DNA of 64,000 bases, from contig WGCV01000041.1 of NCBI GenBank assembly GCA_015493615.1, forward strand, positions 1 through 64,000, in the 5' to 3' direction. Position 1 is the stretch's first letter, and every line of letters begins with the position of its first letter. Origin of the DNA: Melioribacteraceae bacterium (GTDB lineage Bacteria; Bacteroidota; Ignavibacteria; Ignavibacteriales; Melioribacteraceae). Under the pieces are notes generated by a model. The model worked only from the letters and a program-made list of their open reading frames with translations, was not told where the DNA came from and ran no database searches. Positions 1 to 9,502 of the stretch are shown in pieces. The translations under genes and the position numbers were made by a program.

Positions 1-193
1 CGAACGGTCAATCTGTGGCTGCAATTTAGCATTATGCTGTTTTTTCGCAGATTGCAAGCAATCTACGTTACAAAAAATAGTATTTTTCTTAAAAATTTTA
101 GATTAGAAAAAATTCTAATGACAATTTTGGGATAAATTAGGTTATGCGAAGCTTTCTAAAAATTATAAGAATAATTAAAGTTTAAGAAATAGC
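1..193. other. Intergenic start of window, degenerate repeat tail
   Basis: No gene is supported here. The stretch around 120-165 (gacaatttt, then ggttatgc and aagctttct) matches the outer end of the second repeat family seen at 11299-11325 and 25160-25190, so it is probably a decayed copy cut by the window edge. The rest is AT-rich with stop codons in all frames. Confidence 0.4.
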
Positions 194-232
194 ACAAAAA
201 AACCGATAACTGAAATTAATCCGCTATCGGTT
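194..232 (-). terminator. Rho-independent terminator closing the nuo operon
   Basis: On the minus strand an 8-bp perfect stem (AACCGATA / TATCGGTT, plus-strand 201-208 and 225-232) is followed directly by a run of seven T (plus-strand A at 194-200). It lies about 20 bases downstream of the small gene ending at 254, so it probably ends transcription of nuoA-N plus that gene. Confidence 0.75.
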
Positions 233-253
233 AAAAATTGAGGGGAAAGAGAC

Positions 254-520
254 TTAATCCAATTTGATTAAAAATTCCCAAGATTTGTTTTCAGTTAAGA
301 TTTTGGCTTCGCCGTTTTCAACGAGATTTTTCATTAGTTCCAGAGCCAAGTTTTCGGTCTCGGTGTAGGAGAGTTTATCGTTCTTCTGGTCGAAGTAATT
401 TTTAATTGCAAACTGAACGTCTCTTAAAAAGAGATTCGATTTATAATACACGGGGAAGAAATTTGCCATGTATTTGAAAAATGTTTCTTTATTATTTACC
501 AATTCTTGTATATGATTCAT
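254..520 (-). CDS. Small protein of unknown function at the 3' end of the nuo operon
   Basis: This 88-residue protein is not recognised. It is mostly helical by composition, with aromatic-rich stretches near residues 14-31 (FFKYMANFFPVYY) and a C-terminal segment rich in Glu/Leu/Lys. No signal peptide, membrane span or metal motif is visible. It starts 28 bases after nuoN, reads in the same direction and is followed by a strong terminator, which supports it as a real, co-transcribed gene and not a chance ORF. A role as an accessory or assembly factor of complex I would be guesswork from position only. The ATG start at 520 is preceded by a GGAGA-like ribosome site. Confidence 0.7.
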   Translation of the reverse strand: MNHIQELVNNKETFFKYMANFFPVYYKSNLFLRDVQFAIKNYFDQKNDKLSYTETENLALELMKNLVENGEAKILTENKSWEFLIKLD

Positions 521-547
521 TAATATCTCCGAAAATCGAAATAAATT

Positions 548-2059
548 TTATAATCCCAATAAATGAACCGACTGCTGAGCGAGATGCACGATTGTCTGGA
601 AGAAAATACCGAACAGCAATGTCGGAACCGCAAGAATAATCAGCATTGTTTTATCCAAAACGGGAGCTTCAATAGAAGGCGTCATTTCATTGGGTTTATT
701 GAAATACATGTGCTTCATTATTCGCATATAGTAGTAAACCGATAATGTGGCGTTTAGCAAGCCGATAACGGCGAGCGCAATCAATTTTGCGTCCACAAGA
801 GCGACAAAGATGTAAAGTTTTCCGATGAATCCCGCAAACGGGGGAACGCCGGCAAGTGAGAATAGGAAAATTCCAAAAACAACTCCGAGTAATGGACTTG
901 TGCGTCCCAAGCCGTCGTAATCGTTAATATCTTCGCTTCCGATTTTGTTACGGACAACCATTACTGTGTAGAAAGCGCCGAGGTTCATTAGCATGTAGAA
1001 AACAAAGTAAACTAAAATGGCAAGGATGCTCTCGTTTGAAAATGCGGCAAGAGCGGCGATTAAATAACCGGCGTGAGCGATACTCGAATAGGCAAGTAGT
1101 CGTTTTAAGTTGTCCTGCCACAAAGCCACCAAGTTACCGACGCTCATGGTTAAAATTGCTATCAAAATAATGAAAGTTCTCCAATCAACTCCGCTGATCA
1201 TTTCCCAGAAGCCGTGGGAATCGCTTCCGGTTGCAAATCCTAACTGGATAACGCGAACCAAAAATGCAAAGCCTGCCGCTTTACTCGCAACCGAAAGGTA
1301 AGCGGTAATTGGAAGCGGAGCGCCTTCGTAAACATCGGGCGTCCAAAAATGGAATGGGACCGCCGAAATTTTATATCCGATACCGACAAAAACAAGTATC
1401 GACGCGACTGTCATAGTTATGTAATTAAATCCTTGAATATTTCCCGCAGAGGCAATTGCCGCAAGGTTTGTTGTTCCGTAAAGTCCGTATATCAAAGAGA
1501 TACCGAAAAGCATTATTCCGGATGAGACAGAGCCGTAAATTACATACTTTAATGAGGATTCGGCAGGGCGTTTCTGTTGCTTCAGAAAGCCGGCGAGAAC
1601 GTATGAGGAAAGCGACATTAACTCGACCGAAACGTAAATCAGCAGAAAATCGGTAGCGGATGTTAAGAACATCATTCCGAGAATCATTCCGAACATCAGG
1701 GTGTAATATTCGCCGGATCTTTGCGTTACCGACTTAATTTCATCGGAGGAAATTGACATAATAATAACAATAATCGAAGTAATTACTATTATTAATTTTA
1801 AGAATGTGCTGAACGGGTCAAGAGCGAACATCCCGATTTTAGCGCCGGGGGAAGTGAAGAATCCGGCGTGTGTCTGTCCGAATTGAGCAATTAAAAGGAA
1901 GAATGTTACTACTAATCCCGCAATACCGATATAGGGAATGATAGTTTTTTTCTCCTTAAAAATAAGGTCGAAAATCAGCACCACAACAAGTGAAATCGCT
2001 ATTGCAATTTCCGGCTTAATTATGCTAAGTGAACCAATAAAATTTGATAAATTGTTCAT
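548..2059 (-). CDS. nuoN: NADH-quinone oxidoreductase subunit N
   Basis: This is the ND2-like antiporter subunit of respiratory complex I, an inner-membrane protein of about 14 helices that takes part in proton pumping. The 503 residues have the usual family length. The proton-transporting membrane domain is recognisable from the segment YVSVELMSLSSYVLAGF with the conserved glutamate, and from GYKISAVPFHFWTPDVYEG with the conserved lysine. It is the last canonical nuo gene in the cluster, 27 bases downstream of nuoM, and shares the order M-N found in most bacteria. Expression is presumably from the promoter upstream of nuoA. Function is inferred from family and context; confidence is high. 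Confidence 0.95.
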   Translation of the reverse strand: MNNLSNFIGSLSIIKPEIAIAISLVVVLIFDLIFKEKKTIIPYIGIAGLVVTFFLLIAQFGQTHAGFFTSPGAKIGMFALDPFSTFLKLIIVITSIIVIIMSISSDEIKSVTQRSGEYYTLMFGMILGMMFLTSATDFLLIYVSVELMSLSSYVLAGFLKQQKRPAESSLKYVIYGSVSSGIMLFGISLIYGLYGTTNLAAIASAGNIQGFNYITMTVASILVFVGIGYKISAVPFHFWTPDVYEGAPLPITAYLSVASKAAGFAFLVRVIQLGFATGSDSHGFWEMISGVDWRTFIILIAILTMSVGNLVALWQDNLKRLLAYSSIAHAGYLIAALAAFSNESILAILVYFVFYMLMNLGAFYTVMVVRNKIGSEDINDYDGLGRTSPLLGVVFGIFLFSLAGVPPFAGFIGKLYIFVALVDAKLIALAVIGLLNATLSVYYYMRIMKHMYFNKPNEMTPSIEAPVLDKTMLIILAVPTLLFGIFFQTIVHLAQQSVHLLGL

Positions 2060-2086
2060 AATTTATGTCAATATCCTAATTTCGTT

Positions 2087-3661
2087 CTAAAATGCTGCAG
2101 TGTTAAGAAAATGAACAAAAGTCTTAACTGATGTATTCATAAAGTCGATTGCGAGTCCCGGTTGAACTCCGAGATAAATAACTACGATTGCCAGAGGGAC
2201 AAACATTAAATATTCACGCGGAGTAAGGTCTTCCATGAAACTCCATTTTTCGTTGAACTTACCGAAGTAAATTCTCTGAAGCGTCCACAACATATAAGCT
2301 GCGCCGAGTAAAATTCCGAGTAAACCGACGATAGTAAGCGTACGAGTAACGGTTGAACCGAAACCGCCAATAAATACGAGAGATTCGGAAATAAAACCGC
2401 TGAGTCCCGGCAAACCGATTGCCGCGAAGAAAGCTATTGTTACTATTCCGGTATAGACCGGCATTTTGTTTGCCAAACCGCCGAACTCGTAAATACCGCG
2501 AGTGTGCGCTCTGTCGTAAATAACGCCGACGATAAGGAATAACATTGCCGTAATCGTACCGTGGTTAAACATCTGGAAAATTGCTCCGGTGATACCGGTT
2601 ACAGAAAGAGTCGCCATTCCGAGAAGCACATAACCCATGTGAGAAATGGAGGAGTAGGCGATAAGTTTTTTGAAATCTTTTTGTGCCAGAGCAACCAAAG
2701 CTCCGTAAATAATATTAATCACGCCGAACAATCCGATGTACCAGGCAAGTTCTCTTGTAATCTCGGGGAAAATCGGGTAACTGATTCTTAAAATTCCGTA
2801 GGTGCCCATTTTCAAGAGTACGCCGGCAAGAATAACGCTTATCGGTGTCGGAGCTTCAACGTGGGCGTCAGGCAGCCAAGTGTGGAACGGAAACATTGGG
2901 ATTTTTATTGCAAATCCGATGAAAAGGAAGATGTAGGCAATCATTCTCCAGTTATTCGGATTTTGCGGCGATAAAATTCCGGTTGCAGAATAAGCCGACG
3001 CTTTGGTCAACTCGATTAAATTAAACGTATGAAGCTGAATTCCGTTTACCGTTTCCGTCGCGCTGAAATAGAGCGCAATCATTGTAAGAAGAATAAAGAT
3101 ACTTCCGAACAATGTGTAAATAAAGAACTTAATAGCTGCATATTCCTTGCGGGGACCGCCCCAGATACCGATTAAGAAGTACATCGGGAGAAGCATAATT
3201 TCCCAGAAAACATAGAATAAGAAGAAATCGAGAGAAACGAAAACTCCCATCATTGCGGCGTCGAGCAAAAGGAACAGCATAAAGTAACCTTTTACCATTT
3301 TCTTGATATTCCATGAGGAGAGTGTGGCGATAAAGGAAACGAACGCCGAAAGGAATACCATAAGAATACTTAAGCCGTCAACGCCTACAAAATAGTCGAT
3401 TTTGATAGTCCCTATCCAGGAAACGTTGGGAATTGTAATCCAACGCGCTTTTTCAACAAATTGGAAAGTAGAGGCGTCCAAAATGCCGGCTTTTGTAAAG
3501 TCAAAAGCGAAGAGCATAATAATTGCCAGTACCAACTGGATGGCTGTTGCGGTTAAAGCCGTATATCTGACGGCATTGTCTTGCCCTTTTTTCAAAAAAA
3601 GAATTGCAACCATTCCCACAACCGGAACAAATGTAATCAGTGTTAAAATCGGAAAACTCAT
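2087..3661 (-). CDS. nuoM: NADH-quinone oxidoreductase subunit M
   Basis: This is the ND4-like proton-pumping antiporter subunit of complex I, 524 residues and largely membrane-embedded. Family hallmarks are visible: FWEIMLLPMYFLIGIWGG carries the functional glutamate of TM5, and AIKIPMFPFHTWLPDAH carries the buried lysine and the conserved WLPDAH stretch. It sits between nuoL and nuoN with short spacers of 34 and 27 bases. Length and hydrophobicity are ordinary for the family and nothing looks broken. Confidence 0.96.
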   Translation of the reverse strand: MSFPILTLITFVPVVGMVAILFLKKGQDNAVRYTALTATAIQLVLAIIMLFAFDFTKAGILDASTFQFVEKARWITIPNVSWIGTIKIDYFVGVDGLSILMVFLSAFVSFIATLSSWNIKKMVKGYFMLFLLLDAAMMGVFVSLDFFLFYVFWEIMLLPMYFLIGIWGGPRKEYAAIKFFIYTLFGSIFILLTMIALYFSATETVNGIQLHTFNLIELTKASAYSATGILSPQNPNNWRMIAYIFLFIGFAIKIPMFPFHTWLPDAHVEAPTPISVILAGVLLKMGTYGILRISYPIFPEITRELAWYIGLFGVINIIYGALVALAQKDFKKLIAYSSISHMGYVLLGMATLSVTGITGAIFQMFNHGTITAMLFLIVGVIYDRAHTRGIYEFGGLANKMPVYTGIVTIAFFAAIGLPGLSGFISESLVFIGGFGSTVTRTLTIVGLLGILLGAAYMLWTLQRIYFGKFNEKWSFMEDLTPREYLMFVPLAIVVIYLGVQPGLAIDFMNTSVKTFVHFLNTAAF

Positions 3662-3695
3662 TCTATATAAGTCCTATTTTTATTATTTCAAACAA

Positions 3696-5846
3696 TTAAA
3701 AAAACGGTAAAAACATTACGAATAAAAGTATTAACGATAAAACTACGACAAGCACATAGCTTTGCACTTTACCATTTTGTATTTTCTTTAATCCGAAGCC
3801 GAGCACGCCGCTGAAGAACGCCGTGAAGTTTACAAGTCCGTCAACAACATAAGTGTCGAACCAGCCGCTTACGGCTGAAACTCCGCGCGTTAAAGTAGCC
3901 GCTCCGTTAACGATTCCGTCAACGACTTTGTTGTCGAAAATGGAGAGCCAGCGGCTGAATTCCAGCGTGCCTCCGATAAAAGTTTTATCGTAAAACTCAT
4001 CAACGTACCATTTATTAAGTGAAAACTTGTAGAGCCAAGGCCATTTTTTTGCAAGCTCGTCGGCTGAAATCTTTTTCCACTGGTAAATGATGTAAGCGAA
4101 CAATATTCCGAGTCCGGCAAGGAGGATCGACCAAATCATTGTCGGAAGATGAGCTTCGTGCATAGCGTGTTCGTACATCTCCGAGTGCATTACGCGCGTC
4201 GTACCTTCAACTTGTTCGCTTTCAACGGTTTCATGAGTTTCGGCGGTCGTTTTTTCCGCTTCTGCTGTTTCATGTTCCGGAGCTTCGGTTTTCATAAAGT
4301 TGAAGCGCATATCCTGCGGAACTACCGTGGTTTTTACTTCCATCTTATTGTAGAACCAGCCCGCTTCGGGATTAAAAGGATTGGGAGTGTACCAAATCCA
4401 GATTGAAAGCACTGCGAGAGTAATAAGGGGAATTGTCATTGCTTTCGGTGTTTCATGTGCGTGATCATATTTTTCCTTGTTGCGCGGTTCTCCGTGGAAA
4501 GTCATAATCACCAAGCGGAACATGTAGAATGCCGTCATAAAAGCTACAACGAAACCGAAAATCGCGACCGTCCAATGTCCTGTTAAAAGTCCGAAAGCGT
4601 AAGTCCCGGCTAACAAACCATCCTTACTCAGAAATCCCGAAAAGAGGGGAATACCGGAAATTGCGAGCGTTGCAGTTAAAAAAGTGTAATATGTAATCGG
4701 CATCTTTTTCCTCAAACCGCCCATTTGACGCATATCCTGTTCGTGGTGCATTGCGTGAATAACAGAACCTGAGCCAAGGAATAAAAGAGCTTTGAAGAAA
4801 GCGTGAGTTACCAAGTGGAAGAAAGCGAACGTGTAAGCTCCAACGCCTACAGCCATTACCATATAGCCAAGTTGACTTACGGTTGAATAGGCAAGAACTT
4901 TTTTAATATCGTTTTGAGTAATTGCAATACTTGCGGCTAAGAATGAAGTGAATGCGCCGACAAGAGCGATTACCGTTAAAGCATCCGCAGAAAGAATTAC
5001 AAAAATTTTCGTAAGCATATAAACGCCGGCTGCAACCATAGTGGCGGCGTGAATTAACGCGCTGACGGGAGTAGGACCTTCCATTGCATCGGGAAGCCAA
5101 ACATGGAGAGGGAACTGAGCCGATTTACCGACCGCTCCCATAAACAGGAGTATTCCCGCGGCAGTAAGCCAAGCTTCGCTGCCGAACGGAATATTGCCCA
5201 ATCCTATCTGAGCAAAAATTGTATCGAACTTGAATGTATGGTAATTAGTGAAGAGAATTAAAATCCCGAGCCACATTCCCATATCGCCGACTCTGTTTAC
5301 AAGAAATGCTTTTTTCCCGGCGTTAGCGGCTGAATCTTTTTCGTACCAGAAGCCGATTAAGAGATAAGAGGATAGTCCCACTAATTCCCAGAAAATATAA
5401 AGCATCAAAAAGTTATCGGTTAAAACGATTCCCAGCATTGAGAATGTGAAAATTCCCAAATAGGAATAGTAGCGTGAAAAACGTGAATCGCCTTTCATAT
5501 ATTCAGTGGAATAAATATGAACCAAAAAACTTATCAGATTAACGACAAAGAGCATCATAACCGTAATATTTGTAAGCTCAATTCCCAAATCGATATTCAA
5601 CTGACCGATTCCCGGAATATTGCCGAAACTGAACCAAGTAGCGTCCATCGCTATTTTCTGATTGGCGAAAACAAAGAGTTTTTCGTAAGCTACGTAAAGA
5701 GTCAGAAGCAAATTGGCGGATAAAATACCAATTTCAAAATTATATAACTTTGAGAACCTTTTTCCGAACAATAATACCGTTATAAAACCTATTAACGGCA
5801 GAAACAGTATTATCAGAGACAATGTAATTAAATTAGAACCAGGCAT
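3696..5846 (-). CDS. nuoL: NADH-quinone oxidoreductase subunit L
   Basis: This is the distal ND5-like pump subunit of complex I. Typical motifs are FWELVGLSSYLLIGFW and SAQFPLHVWLPDAMEGPTP, followed by the amphipathic lateral helix region and a C-terminal anchor helix. At 716 residues it is somewhat long. The excess is explained by a hydrophilic insert of roughly 60 residues (about 515-575) dominated by Glu, Thr and His, placed between the last core helices and the C-terminal part. It follows nuoK by 6 bases. The insert looks like a soluble loop and does not interrupt any conserved motif. Confidence 0.96.
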   Translation of the reverse strand: MPGSNLITLSLIILFLPLIGFITVLLFGKRFSKLYNFEIGILSANLLLTLYVAYEKLFVFANQKIAMDATWFSFGNIPGIGQLNIDLGIELTNITVMMLFVVNLISFLVHIYSTEYMKGDSRFSRYYSYLGIFTFSMLGIVLTDNFLMLYIFWELVGLSSYLLIGFWYEKDSAANAGKKAFLVNRVGDMGMWLGILILFTNYHTFKFDTIFAQIGLGNIPFGSEAWLTAAGILLFMGAVGKSAQFPLHVWLPDAMEGPTPVSALIHAATMVAAGVYMLTKIFVILSADALTVIALVGAFTSFLAASIAITQNDIKKVLAYSTVSQLGYMVMAVGVGAYTFAFFHLVTHAFFKALLFLGSGSVIHAMHHEQDMRQMGGLRKKMPITYYTFLTATLAISGIPLFSGFLSKDGLLAGTYAFGLLTGHWTVAIFGFVVAFMTAFYMFRLVIMTFHGEPRNKEKYDHAHETPKAMTIPLITLAVLSIWIWYTPNPFNPEAGWFYNKMEVKTTVVPQDMRFNFMKTEAPEHETAEAEKTTAETHETVESEQVEGTTRVMHSEMYEHAMHEAHLPTMIWSILLAGLGILFAYIIYQWKKISADELAKKWPWLYKFSLNKWYVDEFYDKTFIGGTLEFSRWLSIFDNKVVDGIVNGAATLTRGVSAVSGWFDTYVVDGLVNFTAFFSGVLGFGLKKIQNGKVQSYVLVVVLSLILLFVMFLPFF

Positions 5847-5852
5847 AATTTC

Positions 5853-6164
5853 CTATTCTTTAAGTTTATTAACTTCATCAACATTAATATGAGAATACGT
5901 TTTGAATAAATTAAGCACAATTGCAAGAGCAACCGCAGCTTCGGCCGCAGCCAAAATAATTACAACAAGTGAAACTATTTGTCCGCTTATGCCGTAATTG
6001 CCAAAGTGCGAAAAAGCAATAAAATTGATATTTGCGGAATTGAGAACAAGCTCTATTCCCATCATAACCATGATTGCGTTTTTTCTAACTACAATGGCGT
6101 AAATTCCGAGCGAAAATAAAATTGCGCTCAAAATAAGAAAATGTGTTAATCCGACATGAGCCAA
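5853..6164 (-). CDS. nuoK: NADH-quinone oxidoreductase subunit K
   Basis: This is the ND4L-like subunit of complex I, 103 residues with three membrane helices, which is the normal size. The central segment MVMMGIELVLNSANINF carries the conserved intramembrane glutamate, and the second conserved glutamate lies in the helix LAAAEAAVALAIVL. The gene lies 3 bases from nuoJ and 6 bases from nuoL, so translation is probably coupled along the operon. Confidence 0.95.
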   Translation of the reverse strand: MAHVGLTHFLILSAILFSLGIYAIVVRKNAIMVMMGIELVLNSANINFIAFSHFGNYGISGQIVSLVVIILAAAEAAVALAIVLNLFKTYSHINVDEVNKLKE

Positions 6165-6167
6165 TGT

Positions 6168-6671
6168 TTACCTCTCTTTATTATCATTTCTCGCCAAAGT
6201 TGCGGCTCCGATAAGAGCAATTAAAAGAACAATGGCAAGTATTTCAAATATTATTGAATAATGAACAAGCAGCGTCTTTCCCAATTCAAAAACGGTTGTG
6301 TTCGGGAAAGTCGGGTCGGCGGTAACCCAATTGGTTTCCGTCATTACAAATATTAAAAATGCGGCGAAAATACCCACTATTACTATCGATGGAATTATGT
6401 AAGCGTTTTCTCTCCGGATGTCAACGCTGTAAACTTTATTAGTAAGCATTATACCGAAGAGGAGTAGAATCAAAATTCCGCCTACGTAAACCATAAGCTG
6501 AGTTACACCGATAAAATCAGCTCCGAGAAGAATATAAATTCCCGCTACTCCGAGAAAAGTAAAAAGGAGCGAATATGCCGCGCGCACAATGTTTTTGGAG
6601 CCGACGACTATTGCCGCCGAAACTACAACCATTAGCGCAACTAAATAAAATATTATATCGTAGAGTTCCAT
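6168..6671 (-). CDS. nuoJ: NADH-quinone oxidoreductase subunit J
   Basis: This is the ND6-like membrane subunit of complex I, 167 residues with five predicted helices. The conserved segment QLMVYVGGILILLLFGIML is the characteristic third helix of this family. The gene sits 3 bases after nuoI and 3 bases before nuoK. Length and arrangement match bacterial NuoJ and no anomaly is visible. Confidence 0.95.
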   Translation of the reverse strand: MELYDIIFYLVALMVVVSAAIVVGSKNIVRAAYSLLFTFLGVAGIYILLGADFIGVTQLMVYVGGILILLLFGIMLTNKVYSVDIRRENAYIIPSIVIVGIFAAFLIFVMTETNWVTADPTFPNTTVFELGKTLLVHYSIIFEILAIVLLIALIGAATLARNDNKER

Positions 6672-6674
6672 TTC

Positions 6675-7292
6675 TTAACTGTCTTTTTCTTCTGAAGAGG
6701 GTTTATTATCGTTATCTTTTTTTTCAGCTTCTTGTTTTGCCTTGGCTTCAGCCGCAGCTTTAGCTTTTGCGGCAGCGGCGGCGGCTTTTTCAGCCGCTTT
6801 CTTTTCCATAAATTTTGCGTAATTTTCTTCTTTTTCTTTCACTTCCGATAGAGTAAGATTAGAGAAATTGTAAAGAAGTTTTTCCCTTTCATATTCCGAA
6901 AATTCGAAAACCTTTGTCATCGTAATACATTCTGTAGGGCAGGGAAAAACGCATAACTGACAATACATACATTTTGCAAAATCAATATTAAACTGAGTAA
7001 CCCAAAGCGCTTTTTTTGTCCCTTTTGAAGTTAAACCCAATTCGTCGGTCGGAAGCGCCTTAACCGTTTTAATATCGATACAGTCAACCGGACACGCTCT
7101 TTGGCACTGCATACAGCCGATACAATCGTCGATATTTACATAAAGGCGGTTTCTCGCTCTGTCGGGGATCGGTCTGTGTTCGTCCGGATACTGAATAGTT
7201 ACGGAAGGTATGAAAAGGTGTTTCCATGTAACTTTCATTCCGATGAAAATCGTCCAGAGAGCATCCCATGTATTTTTTAAGTATTTTTTCAT
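6675..7292 (-). CDS. nuoI: NADH-quinone oxidoreductase subunit I (2[4Fe-4S] ferredoxin-like)
   Basis: This peripheral-arm subunit carries clusters N6a and N6b that pass electrons toward NuoB. Two complete ferredoxin motifs are visible, CIGCMQCQRACP and CMYCQLCVFPCP. At 205 residues the protein is extended at the C-terminus by about 40 residues that are almost entirely Ala, Lys and Glu, predicted as a charged helix or disordered tail without cysteine. Because nuoEFG are absent from this operon, the electron donor to this subunit is uncertain; a reduced ferredoxin or a separately encoded NADH module are the usual possibilities. Confidence 0.95.
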   Translation of the reverse strand: MKKYLKNTWDALWTIFIGMKVTWKHLFIPSVTIQYPDEHRPIPDRARNRLYVNIDDCIGCMQCQRACPVDCIDIKTVKALPTDELGLTSKGTKKALWVTQFNIDFAKCMYCQLCVFPCPTECITMTKVFEFSEYEREKLLYNFSNLTLSEVKEKEENYAKFMEKKAAEKAAAAAAKAKAAAEAKAKQEAEKKDNDNKPSSEEKDS

Positions 7293-7306
7293 TTTTCTTT
7301 ATTCAA

Positions 7307-8374
7307 CTATAATAATGTAATAATTCCAACAATAATTAAATTTACTACCGCGTAAGGGATTAAATATTTCCAGCAGATAACCATAAGCTGATCGACGCGC
7401 ACTCTGGGTAGCGTCCATCTTAACCACATTTGTACGAATACCAGAGCCGTTCCTTTAAACGTAAACCAGAAAAATTGTTCAACGGGAACCAGCCAATCGA
7501 TACCGAGAGAATGTCCGAGATAGCCGATCGGAGAATGGAAACCGCCGAGAAACAGAGTAACTGCAATAGCGGAAACAGCGAACATATTTGCGTATTCTGC
7601 GAGGAAAAAGAAAGCAAACTTCATTCCCGAATATTCCGTGTGATAACCGGAAACCAATTCCGATTCCGCTTCCGGTAAGTCAAAAGGCGTTCTGTTGACT
7701 TCGGCAAGCGAACTGATGTAATAAATCAAGAAAGTGATAATCATAAAGGGAATCAAAAGGAATTTAACTATTCCCGTTTCAGGTCCCCCGAGAATCCACC
7801 AATTCCAAAAGTGAGCTGTTTGCATATCGCTTATTTTCATCAAACTTAATGTGCCGGAAACCATAACCATAGTAAGAATGGCAATCGCGGTCGGAATTTC
7901 GTAGCTGACAATCTGAGCGGCTGTACGCATTGCTCCGTAAAGGGAATATTTATTGTCCGAAGCCCAACCGGCAAGAAGCAGACCCGCAACAACCAATCCG
8001 GAAACAGCGGTTACATAGTAAATTCCGATAGCGGTGGAACTGCCGACGTATATTCCGGCAAAAGGAATCGCAGCAAAAGCGGCGTAAGTACCAAGAAATG
8101 TAAGAAGAGGAGCAAGATTGAATAACGTTTTGTCGGCTCCTTCAGGTACTATATCCTCTTTCTGTAAAAGTTTTAGCATATCTGCCAAAGTTTGAATAAT
8201 TCCGTGCCAGCCGACTCGCATTGGTCCGAGACGATCCTGCATGTGAGCGGAAACTTTTCGTTCAGCTAAAACCGCAAATAGTACGAATGTTAAGACGAAT
8301 ATCAAAGGCAATGATGCCGCAATAACATAAGCTACTATTTGATTACCGAGTAAATTAGTTAATAAATCGTACAT
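7307..8374 (-). CDS. nuoH: NADH-quinone oxidoreductase subunit H
   Basis: This is the ND1-like membrane subunit that forms the quinone-access cavity together with NuoB and NuoD. The 355 residues contain the diagnostic loops MQDRLGPMRVGWHG near the N-terminus, and FDLPEAESELVSGYHTEYSG, rich in conserved acidic residues. Eight or nine membrane helices are expected. The start overlaps the stop of nuoD by one base, indicating translational coupling. The placement D-H-I, without F-G between, is that of the short 11-subunit operon type. Confidence 0.96.
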   Translation of the reverse strand: MYDLLTNLLGNQIVAYVIAASLPLIFVLTFVLFAVLAERKVSAHMQDRLGPMRVGWHGIIQTLADMLKLLQKEDIVPEGADKTLFNLAPLLTFLGTYAAFAAIPFAGIYVGSSTAIGIYYVTAVSGLVVAGLLLAGWASDNKYSLYGAMRTAAQIVSYEIPTAIAILTMVMVSGTLSLMKISDMQTAHFWNWWILGGPETGIVKFLLIPFMIITFLIYYISSLAEVNRTPFDLPEAESELVSGYHTEYSGMKFAFFFLAEYANMFAVSAIAVTLFLGGFHSPIGYLGHSLGIDWLVPVEQFFWFTFKGTALVFVQMWLRWTLPRVRVDQLMVICWKYLIPYAVVNLIIVGIITLL

Positions 8375-9489
8375 TATCTGTCTATTTCTCCAAGAACGAT
8401 GTCTAAACTTCCTAAAATTGCAATTAAGTCCGCTACAAGGTATCCTTTGCTCAATTCGCCGAGAACCGACAAGTTAACAAAGGAAGGGGGACGAACCTTA
8501 ACCCTGAACGGATTGTTTTTGCCGTCGCTGAGAATAAAGAATCCCAATTCTCCTTTCGGATTTTCAGCGCGTACATATACATTGCCTTTCGGAGCTTTAA
8601 TTCTTTTCGGAACCATTTCGTGAACGTCTCCGTCCGGAATATTATCAATTGCCTGTTCGATGATTCTTAAACTCTGCTCCATTTCCAGCATTCTTACCCA
8701 ATATCTGTCCCACGAATCGCCCACGGTCCCGACTTTTCCTTCGCCGACGGGAATATCGAATTCGAATCGGTCATAAATCGAATAAGGATCGTTTTTACGA
8801 AGATCCCATTTAATTCCTGAACCTCTTAAACTCGGACCTGTAATTCCGTAGTTGATTGCGGTATCGGGAGGCAAAACGCCGATATTGGCAGTTCTTTCAA
8901 TAAAAATTTTGTTGAATGAAAGTAGCTCGTTAACTTCTTCAATAGTCGGGCGAAATTCCTTAATAAACTTTTTAACCATCGGCACAAACTCATCAGGAAT
9001 ATCGTGCGACAAACCGCCGACCCAGATGTAGTTGTAAAGTAAGCGCGCGCCGCAAGTCGCTTCGAAAATATCAAGGATTTTTTCGCGGTCACGGAATAAA
9101 AACAAGAAAGGAGTGAACGCGCCGATATCAAGTCCGTAAGTTCCGAGCGCAACGGTGTGGGAAGCGATTCGCTGTAATTCCGCCATAATTACGCGGATAT
9201 ATTCAACTCTTTCCGGAACCTGAATTCCCATTAATTTTTCAACGCCCATTACGTAAGAAAGATTATTCGACATTGAAGCCAGATAATCCAGTCTGTCCGT
9301 ATAAGGTACGATTTGGTTGTACGACAACGCTTCGCAATGTTTTTCAAAACATCTGTGAAGATAACCGATAATAGGTTTAACGTTTACAACCAGCTCTCCG
9401 TCAAGTTCAACTAATAATCTCAGCACGCCGTGAGTAGAAGGGTGCTGAGGTCCCATATTTAATACTAATTCTTCAGTCTTTAATGCCAC
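8374..9489 (-). CDS. nuoD: NADH-quinone oxidoreductase subunit D (49-kDa type)
   Basis: This is the hydrogenase-derived large subunit that lines the quinone site of complex I. The N-terminal loop GPQHPSTHGVLRL holds the conserved histidine close to the quinone head group, and the protein ends in the typical LGEIDR. At 371 residues it is a stand-alone NuoD, not the fused NuoCD of enterobacteria; NuoC is a separate upstream gene, with the stop of nuoC 14 bases before this ATG. Confidence 0.96.
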   Translation of the reverse strand: MALKTEELVLNMGPQHPSTHGVLRLLVELDGELVVNVKPIIGYLHRCFEKHCEALSYNQIVPYTDRLDYLASMSNNLSYVMGVEKLMGIQVPERVEYIRVIMAELQRIASHTVALGTYGLDIGAFTPFLFLFRDREKILDIFEATCGARLLYNYIWVGGLSHDIPDEFVPMVKKFIKEFRPTIEEVNELLSFNKIFIERTANIGVLPPDTAINYGITGPSLRGSGIKWDLRKNDPYSIYDRFEFDIPVGEGKVGTVGDSWDRYWVRMLEMEQSLRIIEQAIDNIPDGDVHEMVPKRIKAPKGNVYVRAENPKGELGFFILSDGKNNPFRVKVRPPSFVNLSVLGELSKGYLVADLIAILGSLDIVLGEIDR

Positions 9490-9502
9490 ATCAATACCTT
9501 TA

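Noticed and set aside
3890-4406. Open frames opposite or offset within nuoL, including an 85-codon frame on the plus strand
   Set aside because: They are shadows of nuoL and lack ribosome sites or conserved motifs.
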